64,000 nt of DNA from Lytechinus variegatus (GCF_018143015.1 NC_054756.1:15198902-15262901), one strand, 5' to 3'. Numbered from the stretch's first letter, positions 27,301 through 37,734 are shown. Notes: generated by a model not told the origin, from the letters alone. Program-made: numbers and translations.

Positions 27301-30300
27301 GAGAACAGAGAAATGAAAGAAGGAAGACCTTTATTAGTTATTATTTTATTATTGCAAAATGCTTTATCCTCTGATTGATAAAAACACTTTATGGACGACA
27401 AATCTGGCAGTTTAGCATTGTATATTGACAGAGATATAGTCAATGGAATAACTTTGTGAAACTCCATATCTGTTGTAACATTAGTTCATTTCATAATTAT
27501 GCGTTGTTTTCCAAGTTTTCCTTCTTACTCATTAAGTTAACATGTTCTTTATAAACAAGTAGGTACCCCTTTATATAATAGCAACATTGATTTATCAACG
27601 TTGTGTGGGGTAGTACCTCTCGTCTTTTTACTTTGTGTTTATCTTTAAAATTGTAAATGCGATAAGTATTTAATTGGTGAATGAAATTAAACCTGGGGCT
27701 CATTTGATGAAGACTTACAACAGGGGCGTACCAGGGGTGGTTACAGGGGGCTCACCCCCCTAAAAAAAAATTTGAGCGTTGTGCCCTAGTGGATTAGTCT
27801 TCTGACTTTGATACAGAGGGTTGTGGGTTCGAATCCCAGCCATGGCGCAATTTCCTTCAGCAAGAAATTTATCCACATTGTGCTGCACTCAAACCAGGTG
27901 AGGTAAATGGGTACCCGGTAAGATAAATGGGTACCCGGTGAGGTAAATGGGTACCCGGCAGGATTAATTCCTTGAATACATCTCGATCTAAAGCCGAGTA
28001 ATGATGAAAATAACAACGCACCTTGGAATAGAATATTTCTAGATAGATGGCGCTATTTAAATGCCTATTATTATCATTATACCCAAACCCCCCCCCCATA
28101 ATTTTTTTTTCTTTTGTCAATAGTTCATTCGGCTTGCACCCCCCCCCCTTTAAAAAAATCCTGTGTACGCTACTGACTTACAATTATGGCAACATTGTTA
28201 TTGTTGTAACTACAGTACTATGAAAACATTGATTGTGATTGGCTGTTATCCCTGTTGCCATGGTAATTGTCATAATGCCAAACTTTCAATAGTTTTACGT
28301 ATTTGTAAAACAGGCCCCAACTTGTATGATTATTCTGTTATTATTTTTTTTGCCTTTCAGTGCTTTTGGCTGCCCTTACTCTCAGATGAATATGACCAAA
28401 GAGAATACCCTACATGACAGACTGGCTCTGGAGAGGGGTGTAGGAGGGGTAACAAAGTCCCCCTCATCACCAATTATACCAGAACCAAAGTAAGTCCAGG
28501 TGGTGATTATCTTAGGAATTAAGAATTTTGGTTATTTCAAAATCCAACAATATTTAGGTGGTCTGTCTTTGACAGATCACCTCTTAATTTCGTCAGAATT
28601 TTCTTTATTTATTTCTTTATTATTTATTTTTCGCACCTATGTTTGTCGCCAACTTTTCTCAGAATTGGCCGAATCAATTTTGCTAATTTTTTCGTCACAT
28701 ATAGAGTCTATCATAGAGACGGCATACGAATCTTTTCAAGGTCATATGGTCATGATGACGTCATCTACGCGCCATTTTGTAAAATTCTTCATTTGATCAT
28801 ATCTTCATTATCAATTATAAAAAATTAACAATATTAACATGACATTAACTTCAGGTCAAAGGTCAACTTTCAATGTCATCAAAGGTCATGTAAAGGTCAT
28901 GACGCACGCGTACGTGCACGTCAAAGGTAAAAAAATTCTCCAAATGGCCTATAAAATATTTTGGGTACGTTTCAGGTCATTTTAAGCATTTCAAAAATTT
29001 CCATGCGTAACGCCCTAACGCAACACAGAAACACTGTTTTTTTTACATCATTGCATTGATAATATAATTCTGAGCAATTTGATACCAAATTTAGCTGTCT
29101 ATCCATAATGAACATTCAGTTGTCATCATGATGATCAAATTGATCTGCATGAACATGGTAATAGTGATCACGATGGCAAGAATAAAGACAGACCACCTAA
29201 TTCGTCCGCATGACGAATTAAAATCTAGTGTTTTATTTATAGTTGAAAGAGGGGTGGGGGGGGGCTGTCAGGAAAATCCTGGACCTGCCTCTGATTATGA
29301 TCAAGGTTTTCAAACCACTTTGAGGGAGTTTCTTGGATATGTTGTTCCAATGTGATAAGTGTTATTTAGAAGTGGGACATTTTATAGTATAACTCAAACC
29401 TCATACTGATGTATTAAAGAGCTATAGAAAAGTAGGATATATTGTTATAATCCAGTCCCATGACCAGCTATGTGATGTGGTGTGCACCTGTCATCCAAGC
29501 TACATTGAGGAAGTTACAAATTGATGCAACGGTTTGTAGTTCATGCTGTCGTCATCTTTTGGATGGTGCCTTTATAGTTTGGCCACAGACGTAATAATCA
29601 TAACTGATTGATCCATGTCTGTTAAATCTCAATTGCACTCACAAAAAACCTAAATTTATTGTTGGTATATTTCCTGATAAACATTAAGCAAACTGTAAAT
29701 CTACTCCCTGTGTTTGATTTTCTATGTTTATTTTGTATGTTTATCATTTTTTAAAAACTCTCCTCTTGGTAATAGGTGTCCAACCCCCGGTTGTGATGGC
29801 AGTGGCCATGTGACGGGCAAGTACACCGGTCATCATAAGCTGTCAGGATGCCCTTTGGCGGAGAAGAACCAGAATAAGATGGCTCCTACCAAACAATCGG
29901 TCAATCTCCATAGGCATAATCAGAAGGGGCGCCCTCCGGTGGCTGGCAAAGGAATGGGGATTGGTAGAGGGAGAAAAAGGTAGGATGACATTCATGATGA
30001 TGATAATGATTTTGATTGTTATAATGCTGGTGATGTTGCTGGCGGTGATGGCAATGATGATGATGATGGTGATGATGATGATGACGACGACGATGATGAT
30101 GATGGTTATGATGATGATACTGGTGATGACGATGTGATTATTATAATTATGATGATGATGCAGATGATTATGGTGATCATAATGATACTGATGATTATGG
30201 TGGTGATGTTGATGATGATAATCCTGATGGTGATGATGAAGATGATGATTATAGTGATGATGATGAGGATGATTATAGTGATGATGATGAGGATGATGAT

Positions 30301-32237
30301 GATTGAGGTGATGATAGTGATAGTGATGATGATGCTGATTATGGTGATGATGATAATGATGATGATGGTGATGATGATGCTGATGATATGGTGATAATAG
30401 TTGTGGTGATGGTGATGTTTCTCTTCTTCTTGATATACTACTATGCACATGGAACCTTCCATCTCCTTAGTTTATAAAATGAATCATTTCCATGCTTTCT
30501 CATTTAGGCATAAAGGCACGGTTGATCCAGGCAAGCAGAACATGCCAGAAGGTAAGCCAAGTGAATTCTTTTGAATCACTCACTCACGATTAAAGAAATA
30601 AAAATCATAATCGATATTGCTGTCAATGTCCCATTTATTATGAAAAGCCAAAAGGTTTACAAAACGAATGTTATTATGAAAAGCCAAATGTGATAAAAAT
30701 CTTTGACACTCGGCCTAATGGTTCATTTTATCAGCACACTTGATACTCCCATCGTTCTTGGGTGTTTACAAATATGAAACAACAGATTTATTCCACAAGT
30801 GAAGCATAAGCAAGTAACTTAAGAAAGTTACAACACAATCATTGTTTTGATTATTCAACATTGATCCTGTCATTTTTTCTCAGACCTAGACCATTGTCTA
30901 ATTTACACTAGATTCAGGGTGCAGGTCAGAATGTTATTTTGTCTCAAAGACAAATGCAGTCACCATTTTCCTGAACTGTCCCAGTAGAAACAAATTTTGA
31001 GTTATACACATTGCATTTAAGCTTTTGTTATCTGGCGATTATTGAGAGGTAAAAGTATGTGACTTTTCATAATAAGAAAACAATATTTCCTGACAGTACA
31101 ATATCTAAGAAATAGACTCTAAAATGTTGTGAGATCATAGATATTCATTAGTCTAGAGGAACATGCCTCCAAAACTAATCTGTAAAAAAAATAATGCTGG
31201 ATGTAATTGATTTGGGCTTGTTAAGACCCCCAAAACAATGACAATATCTAGCAACTTGAAATTATTCTTCTTGGATTGCTACACATGGCCCGTCCAGTGA
31301 ATGGTACAAGATCTGGTGTTGGGTTAAAAGATTCCACATCGTTAGCATTGCATGGCTCTGTTAGGAGGGGGAGGGACCAATAGCTGTTGTATTGTCTGAT
31401 CCTCCCCCACAGTCGAAGATAGTTCTCCATCCCGACTCTAGCCGCATTTGAAATAAAGGGTTGTTTATATTTTTTGTACTGACTCTTTAGATGCACAGTC
31501 CAACCTGCAATCTCAGCTCCATCAGTCCGTCTTCATGTCGGCCATGTCACCCCATCCTGCCAAAGATCTTCCCCTCTGCTGGGAGCAACATTCCAAGCTG
31601 TTACCGGGCGTGGCCAACCTCTCGGCAGCTACCGTTGCTAGGTGGACCATGGATGAAGTAGCCAGCTTTGTCCGGAAGCTGCCTGGCTGCCAGGAGCATG
31701 CATCCAAGTTTGCTGATGAGGTTAGTTTAGCATTGGTCTTTTTTTATAAGAGAGAGATTTGTGATAGTTTTGGAGGTGTTATTGCAGCATGTTCTAGCAA
31801 GAAGTATTTTGAAACGTGTTTAGTTGGAAATGGAGTGTAGGGAGAGGAACGGGGGGAGGGGGGGGGGGAAGCTGTAACTTCATGAGATATTAAGGGTTCA
31901 TGAGTTTACAAGTTTAATGCTACTACATGAAGTGAATTGGAAAAAAATACATACGAACATGATAGCGTGCAATCTGTTTGACTAATTTTCATAAATATTT
32001 GTTGCTGTATGGTTCAGTGTAAAGGTAAAAGAACATTTGAAATATTTACCATACATATCACATTGATCATCTGACCATAGTACTCATTTCATCAACCCCC
32101 TTTTGCAGCAAATTGATGGTGAAGCGTTCCTCCTTCTTACCCAAAGCGATATCGTCAAGATCATGAGCATCAAGCTGGGGCCGGCTCTCAAGATCTACAA
32201 TGCAATCCTTATCCTCAAAAACTCAGAAGAAAGCTGA
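13778..32237 (+). CDS. L3MBTL: L3MBTL-type MBT-repeat Polycomb-group protein (19 coding exons, 963 aa)
   Basis: Coding exons: 13778-13913, 14569-14885, 15369-15696, 17034-17166, 18516-18630, 20005-20083, 20902-20981, 21702-21936, 22423-22511, 22959-23190, 23981-24066, 24843-24953, 25428-25567, 26384-26458, 28361-28489, 29776-29979, 30508-30551, 31491-31720, 32109-32237. All junctions have GT/AG and the phases agree throughout, giving 2892 nt. The start ATG at 13778 has an in-frame TGA 30 bases upstream, inside the same exon. Domain order: acidic, Ser/Thr/Asp-rich N-terminus (1-260), FCS zinc finger (about 273-298), Lys-rich basic stretch (about 328-340), MBT1 (374-473), MBT2 (480-580), MBT3 (583-690), two CCHHC fingers (698-723, 763-787), SAM (about 890-960). 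In this family MBT repeats bind mono- and dimethyl-lysine on histones, and SAM mediates self-association; the protein should act in the nucleus in chromatin compaction and repression. It is longer than I recall for vertebrate L3MBTL1/3 (roughly 800 residues), mainly through the N-terminus. L3MBTL1, 3 and 4 cannot be told apart here. Confidence 0.93.
15045..15150 (-). mobile_element. SINE 3'-end fragment
   Basis: ATAATGATAATGATGATAAT followed by TATAGCGCATATCAC resembles the 3' end (reverse) of the SINE family. It lies in L3MBTL intron 2. Confidence 0.5.
17034..17166 (+). other. L3MBTL: L3MBTL exon 4: FCS-type zinc finger
   Basis: The exon encodes Cys275-x2-Cys278, a GKRG loop, and then RFCSQSC (Cys294 and Cys298), the hallmark Phe-Cys-Ser of FCS fingers. 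FCS fingers occur in Polycomb-group proteins such as Polyhomeotic, Sfmbt and L3MBTL2, where they are implicated in nucleic-acid binding. Acceptor TTTTACAG, donor GTAAGT. Confidence 0.85.
17359..17467. repeat. Dispersed repeat, copy 1 (shared with 21531-21639)
   Basis: Both copies contain TACCCTACCCTAA, then CAATTGTCGCAGGAGCAAAT followed by GTCGTGTCACC. In L3MBTL intron 4. Confidence 0.75.
17877..18478. mobile_element. TTAA foldback MITE (GGTACTCCAGGC family), 602 bp
   Basis: TTAA-AGAGGTACTCCAGGCTGA at the left, AGCCTGAAGTACCCCT-TTAA at the right. In L3MBTL intron 4, ending 37 bases before exon 5. A fragment of the same family is at 54270-54400. Confidence 0.85.
18736..19082 (-). mobile_element. 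tRNA-derived SINE, family A
   Basis: Reverse copy: B box at 19022-19033 (plus-strand GGATTCGAACAC) and tRNA-like head at about 19040-19080. In L3MBTL intron 5. Confidence 0.82.
19269..19468. mobile_element. Short element with AGCTGCCAA ends and AATACTGATTT repeats
   Basis: AGCTGCCAA at the left mirrored by TTGGCAGCT at the right; AATACTGATTT occurs four to five times inside. A lone end occurs at about 26744. Confidence 0.6.
20290..20477 (-). mobile_element. tRNA-derived SINE, family B
   Basis: The minus strand reads TGGCTCAGTTGGTAGAGCGT (A box) and GGGGGTTCAACCC (B box). The tRNA-like body is about 75 bases but continues into a SINE body, so it is not called a tRNA gene. Confidence 0.8.
21000..21440 (+). 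repeat. Dispersed repeat with two perfect DR1 motifs
   Basis: AGGTCAAAGGTCA at 21063-21075 and AGGTCAGAGGTCA at 21255-21267, inside two similar sub-units of about 190 bases. Homologous to 40770-41200. Confidence 0.8.
21531..21639. repeat. Dispersed repeat, copy 2, ending 62 bases before L3MBTL exon 8
   Basis: Shares CAATTGTCGCAGGAGCAAAT then GTCGTGTCACC with 17359-17467. Confidence 0.75.
22423..23190 (+). other. L3MBTL: L3MBTL exons 9-10: MBT repeat 2, intact methyl-lysine cage
   Basis: Exon 9 (22423-22511) is the arm and exon 10 (22959-23190) the barrel. By comparison with human L3MBTL1, the cage residues are Asp522, Asn525 (in VDRKNPSL), Phe546 and Trp549 (in HFDAW) and Tyr553 (in YDYW). 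All five are present, so mono- and dimethyl-lysine reading is predicted to be intact. Confidence 0.92.
23590..23890 (-). mobile_element. tRNA-derived SINE, family C
   Basis: The minus strand reads GCTTAGTCTGTTAAGCATCT (A-box region) and GTGGGTTTGAATCC (B box; plus-strand 23828-23841). In L3MBTL intron 10. Confidence 0.65.
24080..24365. repeat. TGG/TGA trinucleotide microsatellite in L3MBTL intron 11
   Basis: Almost pure GTG/GAT triplets from 14 bases past the exon 11 donor. Open frames on both strands (poly-His, poly-Met/Val) are artefacts. Confidence 0.95.
24545..24805. repeat. GAT microsatellite, end of L3MBTL intron 11
   Basis: A second GATGAT tract that stops about 38 bases before the exon 12 acceptor. 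Confidence 0.93.
25035..25308. mobile_element. MITE with GGTCCCGTCTTACAAAG ends
   Basis: Left GGGTCCCGTCTTACAAAGAA, right TTTTTAAGACAGGGCCCC. Inner TTGATCTGATCAA pairs with TTGATTGGATCGCAA. In L3MBTL intron 12; sister copy at 33890-34165. Confidence 0.78.
25773..25985 (+). mobile_element. tRNA-derived SINE fragment
   Basis: CTTAGTTGGTAGAGCAGTCT (A box), then GATTTGAATCC (B box). In L3MBTL intron 13. Confidence 0.6.
26384..28489 (+). other. L3MBTL: L3MBTL exons 14-15: first CCHHC zinc finger
   Basis: Exon 26384-26458 encodes [11 protein letters not shown] and the first part of the finger; exon 28361-28489 completes it with SAFGCPYS. Candidate ligands are Cys698, Cys703, His708, His717 and Cys723, with H-x8-H spacing. 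The fold is the MyT1/L3MBTL CCHHC type. The intron of about 1.9 kb splits the finger and holds a SINE. Confidence 0.88.
27775..28080 (+). mobile_element. tRNA-derived SINE, family A, with internal 20-bp triplication
   Basis: B box GGTTCGAATCC at 27826-27836. The unit AGGTAAATGGGTACCCGGT is present three times in tandem at about 27899-27959 instead of once. In L3MBTL intron 14. Confidence 0.85.
28554..29200. mobile_element. TIR element, 647 bp, in L3MBTL intron 15
   Basis: Left TTAGGTGGTCTGTCTTT, right AAAGACAGACCACCTAA. Contains a DR1 (28853-28865) and repeated AAGGTCA half-sites. Confidence 0.75.
29776..29979 (+). other. L3MBTL: L3MBTL exon 16: second CCHHC zinc finger
   Basis: One exon carries a complete second finger: [11 protein letters not shown], then KYTGHH, then SGCPLAEKN. 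Ligands are Cys763, Cys768, His773, His781 and Cys787, with H-x7-H spacing. It is followed by a basic GRPP and GRGRKRHK tail. L3MBTL1-type proteins are usually described with one such finger, so this looks like an additional copy. Confidence 0.88.
29990..30415. repeat. GAT microsatellite at the start of L3MBTL intron 16
   Basis: Begins about 10 bases past the exon 16 donor and fills most of this intron. Poly-His and poly-Ile open frames here are artefacts. Confidence 0.93.
31491..32237 (+). other. L3MBTL: L3MBTL exons 18-19: C-terminal SAM domain and stop
   Basis: Exon 18 (31491-31720) encodes [16 protein letters not shown] and exon 19 (32109-32237) encodes [19 protein letters not shown], with [12 protein letters not shown] near the end. 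These are typical SAM helices, at about residues 890-960. The stop TGA is at 32235-32237. SAM domains in Polycomb-group proteins form homo- or hetero-oligomers. Confidence 0.92.
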
Positions 32238-32689
32238 AATATGGTTCTGAGCTTACCCTGGAATAAGCCACCCTTCGCTGAGTAAGTGAAGACAGACTGT
32301 TGTGTAAAATCAATGTGACCTTCGTAGGGTTTACATACGGTGCCAAGCGATTGAGAAGTTGACTGGTTGGTAGCACTAATACCTCATTTGCTGTAAAGAA
32401 GTCAGCACTAAACATAACTCATGATGACAAAGAATATTAAGAGATGCACTTTTTTCTTGAGGATGTCAGAAGATTTGGAAGAAAGCTCACTTGAACAACC
32501 ACTTTCTGACTGCCATGGGAAATCTTGTTATCTAGATTTGAGGTATGCGAGTTGTGATAATCTTGATTGGTATAGCAGAAGCCGGGTTAGTGTGGCAACA
32601 GCGATAAAACATGATTAGTTGACACACCACTTTCATCTGGTATGGCCCTGGTCATAGGATCCTGGCTTACCCACGAGAGGTTATACTCT

Positions 32690-33110
32690 TTCTCCACTAC
32701 CTGGGGAGTATTCCAGCAAGACCCACCAAGCTTAATTGCACAGCATACTACATTAGTTATTACGTCCTACTAGTATGAAGTACCCTTTCGATGGAGATTG
32801 GCATAGGGTAGATTGAAATCTTCCTCTGCTCCCTGGGGAGTATTTCAGCAAGACCGTACCTACCAAGCTTAATTGCTGAGCATACTGCATTAGGTTTTAC
32901 CATCCTACTAGGATGAAGGACCCTTTTCGATGGAGATTGGCATAGAGTAGTTTAGAAAACTTCCTCCGCTCCCTGGGGCATAATCCAGCAGGTGTTACCA
33001 ACCTCAATTTTTTTAGCATAATATATTGAAATTGTCTCCGGCTATCTGACTCTCCTGGGTAGAGAGTTGGATAATCCTGGGGCATAATCCTGCAGGTGTC
33101 ACCAACCTTT
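32690..33110. repeat. Four degenerate tandem units in the 3' flank of L3MBTL
   Basis: CCTGGGG followed by AGTAT or CATAAT and then CCAGCA or CTGCAG recurs near 32701, 32840, 32979 and 33077, with spacings of about 139, 139 and 98. TTTTCGATGGAGATTGGCAT is shared by the first two units. Confidence 0.75.
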
Positions 33111-33889
33111 TTTAGCATAATGTATTAAAACTGTGTCTGGCTATCTGGCTCTCCTGGGTGGAGAGTGGCAAAGAGTGGATCAATGTCTTGCCAAAGGATG
33201 ATGCTGCAAGGATTGGAATAGAAAAAACACGAACCTTTGATCCCAAGTGAGAACAGCTACGAACAACCAACAGTTAAATTCTCCGGCTTGATCAACAGCG
33301 TGAAGATGGTGAGATTGATGGGTCCACACCCATCCTGGATAGGAACAATGCCAAAGGGATCAGAATGAAGAATTCTGATGAGTTGCAATTTTCAGTCTGT
33401 GAACCTGATCAGAGTATTACAAGGTCGGTAAAATGTCATCATGTTGTTAACGAATCCGTTTCAAGAGACTTCTCATTTGCAATAGTTTCAGTTCGAGAAA
33501 CTTGTTGTATTATTACATACTTCAAGAAATACCATCTAATTTATTCAAATGGATCATGAAAGGACTTTCAAAGGGTAGAGTGGGGATTCAAATTGCTTTT
33601 ACCTTGAAGAATTCGGCTGAATGTAACGTTTTTAAAAATGTGCACTTTTATTACATATTATGCAAGATGATACCAATGTGTAGATTCAGCTTTCATTTTG
33701 GAAACTCTTATGAATGCTGATAAAATAGGATGAGGTATCAGAAGACCTTTTGGGGAGGTTAAAGGTCACTTTGCAATAGAGTGAAACAGTTTTTTTTATA
33801 TGTGCAATTTTGAGAAGCACCGTTGATGAGGAATCGTCAATGAGTCGATATGTGCTACATGTATGTGAATTAATAGTGGCTGTTGTCCA

Positions 33890-34165
33890 GGGCCCCGTCT
33901 CACAAAGAGTTACGATTGATCCGATCAATTGCAACTATGGAAAGCCAGCAAAGTCAAGATATGAAATGCGTGTTTGTTCAAAAGTTGTTCTAGATGTGAA
34001 TGTATATCCATAAAGTCATTGATTTCTTGACAATTTGGTGTGTTTTCCTTTGTTTACAAAGGACAGTTTGCAGATTTACTGTAGAAATAATTATATCACT
34101 GATGGATTTCCATAGAGTTACGATTGATTGGGTCAATCATAACTCTTTTGTAAGATGGAGCCCAG
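33890..34165. mobile_element. MITE with GCCCCGTCTCACAAAGAG ends
   Basis: Left GGCCCCGTCTCACAAAGAGT, right ACTCTTTTGTAAGATGGAGC. Inner GATTGATCCGATCAATTGCA is mirrored. Related to 25035-25308. Confidence 0.78.
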
Positions 34166-34826
34166 GATATGACAGTACATGTATTAATTAACATGGATAA
34201 AGGCCAAACTTCAATTTCAATTTACTTCACTGTGGCACCTCGCACTGATACACAGAATGTTTTCATCCCAGGATGGCTTTGATGCTGCTGAAAGGAATTA
34301 TTCTGCAAGGTTCAAGATTCAAACTGAAAAATTCCAAATTTCCTTCAAATATTGGAGAGAGATATGTATATATCTCCAGATCGACCCAAGATTGAACTTT
34401 CATTTTCATCTGTAAAAGATGGACAGAGACAATATTTTTTCATGCTTGCTTATATAAATGCTGCTGAGTGTCAACTTCATGCAACTCTGTAAAGGAAAAG
34501 AACTTTATTCTTTCTAACTGAACCTGTACATGTAATATTTCACGAGAGTATAATGAAACAATTCCTAGGAACTCTTTTTTACATAGAGTAATATTAAGTT
34601 ATTGCCCAATGGAACTGCATTGTTGTACAAAGCCTATGGATTTTAAGAATGCAGTCTAGTCAACATAAATCAGTTGTACCATTTGGCTTGTGGTACACAT
34701 CATGTGTATTATTTGTATTTATATTGTACACGGTTGCAGGGAAGGAAAAAATGCATTTGATTTCTATGAAATCTGATTTTTGTTTACTTTATTGGTCGAA
34801 CCAAAGTACATTTCTTGCCAATGTGT

Positions 34827-34832
34827 AATAAA
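34827..34832 (+). terminator. Candidate poly(A) signal of L3MBTL
   Basis: AATAAA about 2.6 kb after the L3MBTL stop and just before the 75-80 bp satellite. I noticed no AATAAA between the stop and here, so a long 3' UTR is possible. Confidence 0.3.
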
Positions 34833-34913
34833 ATGAGTAGAGTGCATTATAATGCCCTCAAAGCTGATGTATGGTCATTAAGATGTTTGTGAAGTTACAA
34901 ATGCCTTTATTCA

Positions 34914-35832
34914 AGACTGGAACATGTTCTCAGGTGCTAAGTCAGCTAGATGGAGATATATCATTTGACACTAAAAAGGATCACTGGTCATGACTGGAAC
35001 ATGTTCTCTGATGCTACATGTAAGTCAGCTACACAGGGAGATATCATTTAACACAAGAAAAGGTCATCAGTCATGACTGGAACATTTTCTCAGGTGCTAA
35101 GTCAGCTACACAGGGATATGTCATGTAGCACAAGAAAGGATCACCAGTCATGACTGGAACATGTTCTTAGATGCTAAGTCAGATACATAGAGATACATCA
35201 TTTAACACAAGAAAGGATCACCAGTCATGACTGGAACATGTTCTCTGATGCTAAGTCAACATAGGGATATATTATTTAACACAAAAGAGGGTTACCAGTC
35301 ATGACTGAAACATGTTTTCAGATGCTAAGTTAGCTACACAGGGATATATCATTTAACACAAGAAAGGATCACAAGTCATGACTGGAACATGTTCTCTGAT
35401 GCTACGTCAACATAGGGATATATTATTTAACACAAAAGAGGGTTACCAGTCGTGACTGAAACATGTTTTCAGATGCTAAGTTAGCTACACAGGGAGATAT
35501 CATTTAACACAAGATAGGATCACCAGTTGTGACTGGAACATGTTCTTATATGCTACATGTAAGTCAGCTACACAGGGATATATCATTTAACACAAAGGGT
35601 CACCAGTCATGACTGGAACATGTTCTCTGATGCTAAGTCAACATAGGGATATATTATTTAACACAAAAGAGGGTTACCAGTCATGACTGAAACATGTTTT
35701 CAGATGCTAAGTCAACATAGGGATATATTATTTAACACAAAAGAGGGTTACCAGTCATGACTGAAACATGTTTTCAGATGCTAAGTTAGCTACGCAGGGA
35801 GATATCATTTAACACTAGAAAGGGTTACCAGT
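34914..35832. repeat. Satellite of 75-80 bp units, about 12 copies, each with a p53-type half-site
   Basis: Each unit contains the palindrome CCAGTCATGACTGG or a close variant, then GAACATGTTC or AAACATGTTT, then GATGCTAAGTCAGCTACACA, GGGATATATCATTTAACACA and AGAAAGGATCA. Two unit subtypes alternate (GGAACATGTTCTCTGATGC and GAAACATGTTTTCAGATGC). Confidence 0.95.
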
Positions 35833-36427
35833 CCATTATGTAGCTTTAGTGATTACTTTTGATGTCTTCTGCATCACCAGATTCAGGCAACCTCCAAAAA
35901 GATAATTATCACATTTTTAATTATGTATAAAACTGATATTTTTACAGCATGCTCACAATATGGAATGATGGATGTATAAAGCATGTTACATACATACACT
36001 ATCATTATACGCAATTGTGTAGCAATATGAAAAGTATTGCAATTTTATATCTACTTTGGGCCCCTATGCCATTGACGTAACCCCCTCGCCATTAAAAGTA
36101 CCCACACAAATAAAACATAATTACAGTTCCATTTAGGGTTTCAAGCTTGGTATTGACCTACTGGTGTTGATGTTAGGTCAATTTTAAGGTCAACATAGCA
36201 CCAAACTTCAAATGCAGCTGGTAGAGGGATGAATTTCACAAGGTGTTGAGATGTCAATAACGTGATCTTGATAACTTTTATGAATTCAGAATAGGTTTTT
36301 AAGCGAAGAGAAGCAATTTCCCTCCTACTCCTACACCTAACTTGCAATTACCCATTTTGTGTTTAATTTGTTTCTACACTGAAATTTGTCAATGATTGCA
36401 CAAACACTTCAAACAAGTTACTCTACA
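35833..36427. other. Unassigned intergenic DNA
   Basis: No exon or clear repeat seen. Confidence 0.45.
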
Positions 36428-37010
36428 TTGAAGGTCAAGTCCAACCCAGAAAATATTGATTTGAATAAATAGAAAAAAATCAAACCAGCATAACGCTGGA
36501 AATTTCATCAAAATCGGATGTAAGTTTTCACTTAATTTTCACAAAACAGTGATACGCACAACTGTTACAGGTAAGTGACATGCAAATGAGACAGTTGATG
36601 ATGTCCCTCACTTACTATTTCTTTTGTGTTTGTTGTTTGAATTCAACAATATTTCATTTTTTACAGATTTGACGATAATGACCAACTTGACTGAACTCTA
36701 TAGTATTTAACAATGCTAATTAAGCATGCATGTTCAGGAGGAATTAATCATTTCCCTTGACATTGAGGAAAAAATTAGAATATTTCATGACATAAAATAC
36801 AAAAGAAATAATGAGTGGATGACATAATCAGTCTCCTTATTTGCATACTGACCACGATGTGAATTAACCGTTATGTGAAATTAAGCGAAATTTTAAAATG
36901 TCATAACTTTGTTTTACATCCGATTTTGATGAAATTATCAGTGTTATGCTTGTTGGATTTTTCTCTTTTTATTCAAATCAACTTTTTCTTGTGGTGGACT
37001 TGTCCTTTAC
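36428..37010. mobile_element. TTAA foldback MITE (AGGTCAAGTCCACC family), copy 2
   Basis: Left TTGAAGGTCAAGTCCAACCC, right GGTGGACTTGTCCTTTA. The target TTAA has decayed. Confidence 0.82.
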
Positions 37011-37734
37011 AACAATTTCATTAAAAAGAAACAGCATTTTGAAGGATCTTACCTTTTTCTGTTAATATAAACTTTTCTGGTGGTTTTCTGTAGATCATTT
37101 TTGGAGGGAGAAATTGGCTCGAAGATGTGAAATCTTTTCTAAAACTCACAATTTTTTGTAATGATTCATATTATTTATTTTCCCTTCTTTGTTATACAGT
37201 AGTTTGTAAAATTATTTATTATATTTCATTTATTATTATTACTATTATATTATTTTTTATTTTTTTTTTTGGGGGGGTGACTTAGATTATTAAATTCAGA
37301 ACCCTAAAGTATGTGTTTACCAGATTTGTTTAATAATCTGCACACCTATTATTCATTTTGTCTTAATTATTATAAATGCAATTTTAATCAATTTGCATTC
37401 TTGATGTGCAAGTGAAAGTAAAATTAAATCTGTAAATTGACTATAGGCATACTAAATTGGTAACACTGTCATTTATTGCTGTTTATTATTAGCAGTCTTA
37501 TAAATCACAACTGTTGTTCCTCTGGAATCTGGATGCACATTCACCAAATTTAATATACATGTATGAATATGTATTAAAAAGCAGCTCTTGATGTAATTGT
37601 TGTATCATAACTGGAAACATTGTTTTATTTTATACAAGAAAATTTCTTGCTGTCATGATATTCATGAAAATAATTTGACTGAGCCTGTAATAAATATCAA
37701 AATTTATCATATCTTTTTAATTGTGCAAATGATT

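Larger units (their letters stand above)
32238..34913 (+). other. 3' flank, probably long 3' UTR of L3MBTL
   Basis: No coding potential. Contains the repeats at 32690-33110, a SINE-like fragment at about 33170-33240 and the MITE at 33890-34165. A candidate poly(A) signal is at 34827. Confidence 0.5.

Noticed and set aside
29843..30448. 201-codon minus-strand frame with poly-His and Ile
   Set aside because: GAT microsatellite plus the antisense of L3MBTL exon 16.
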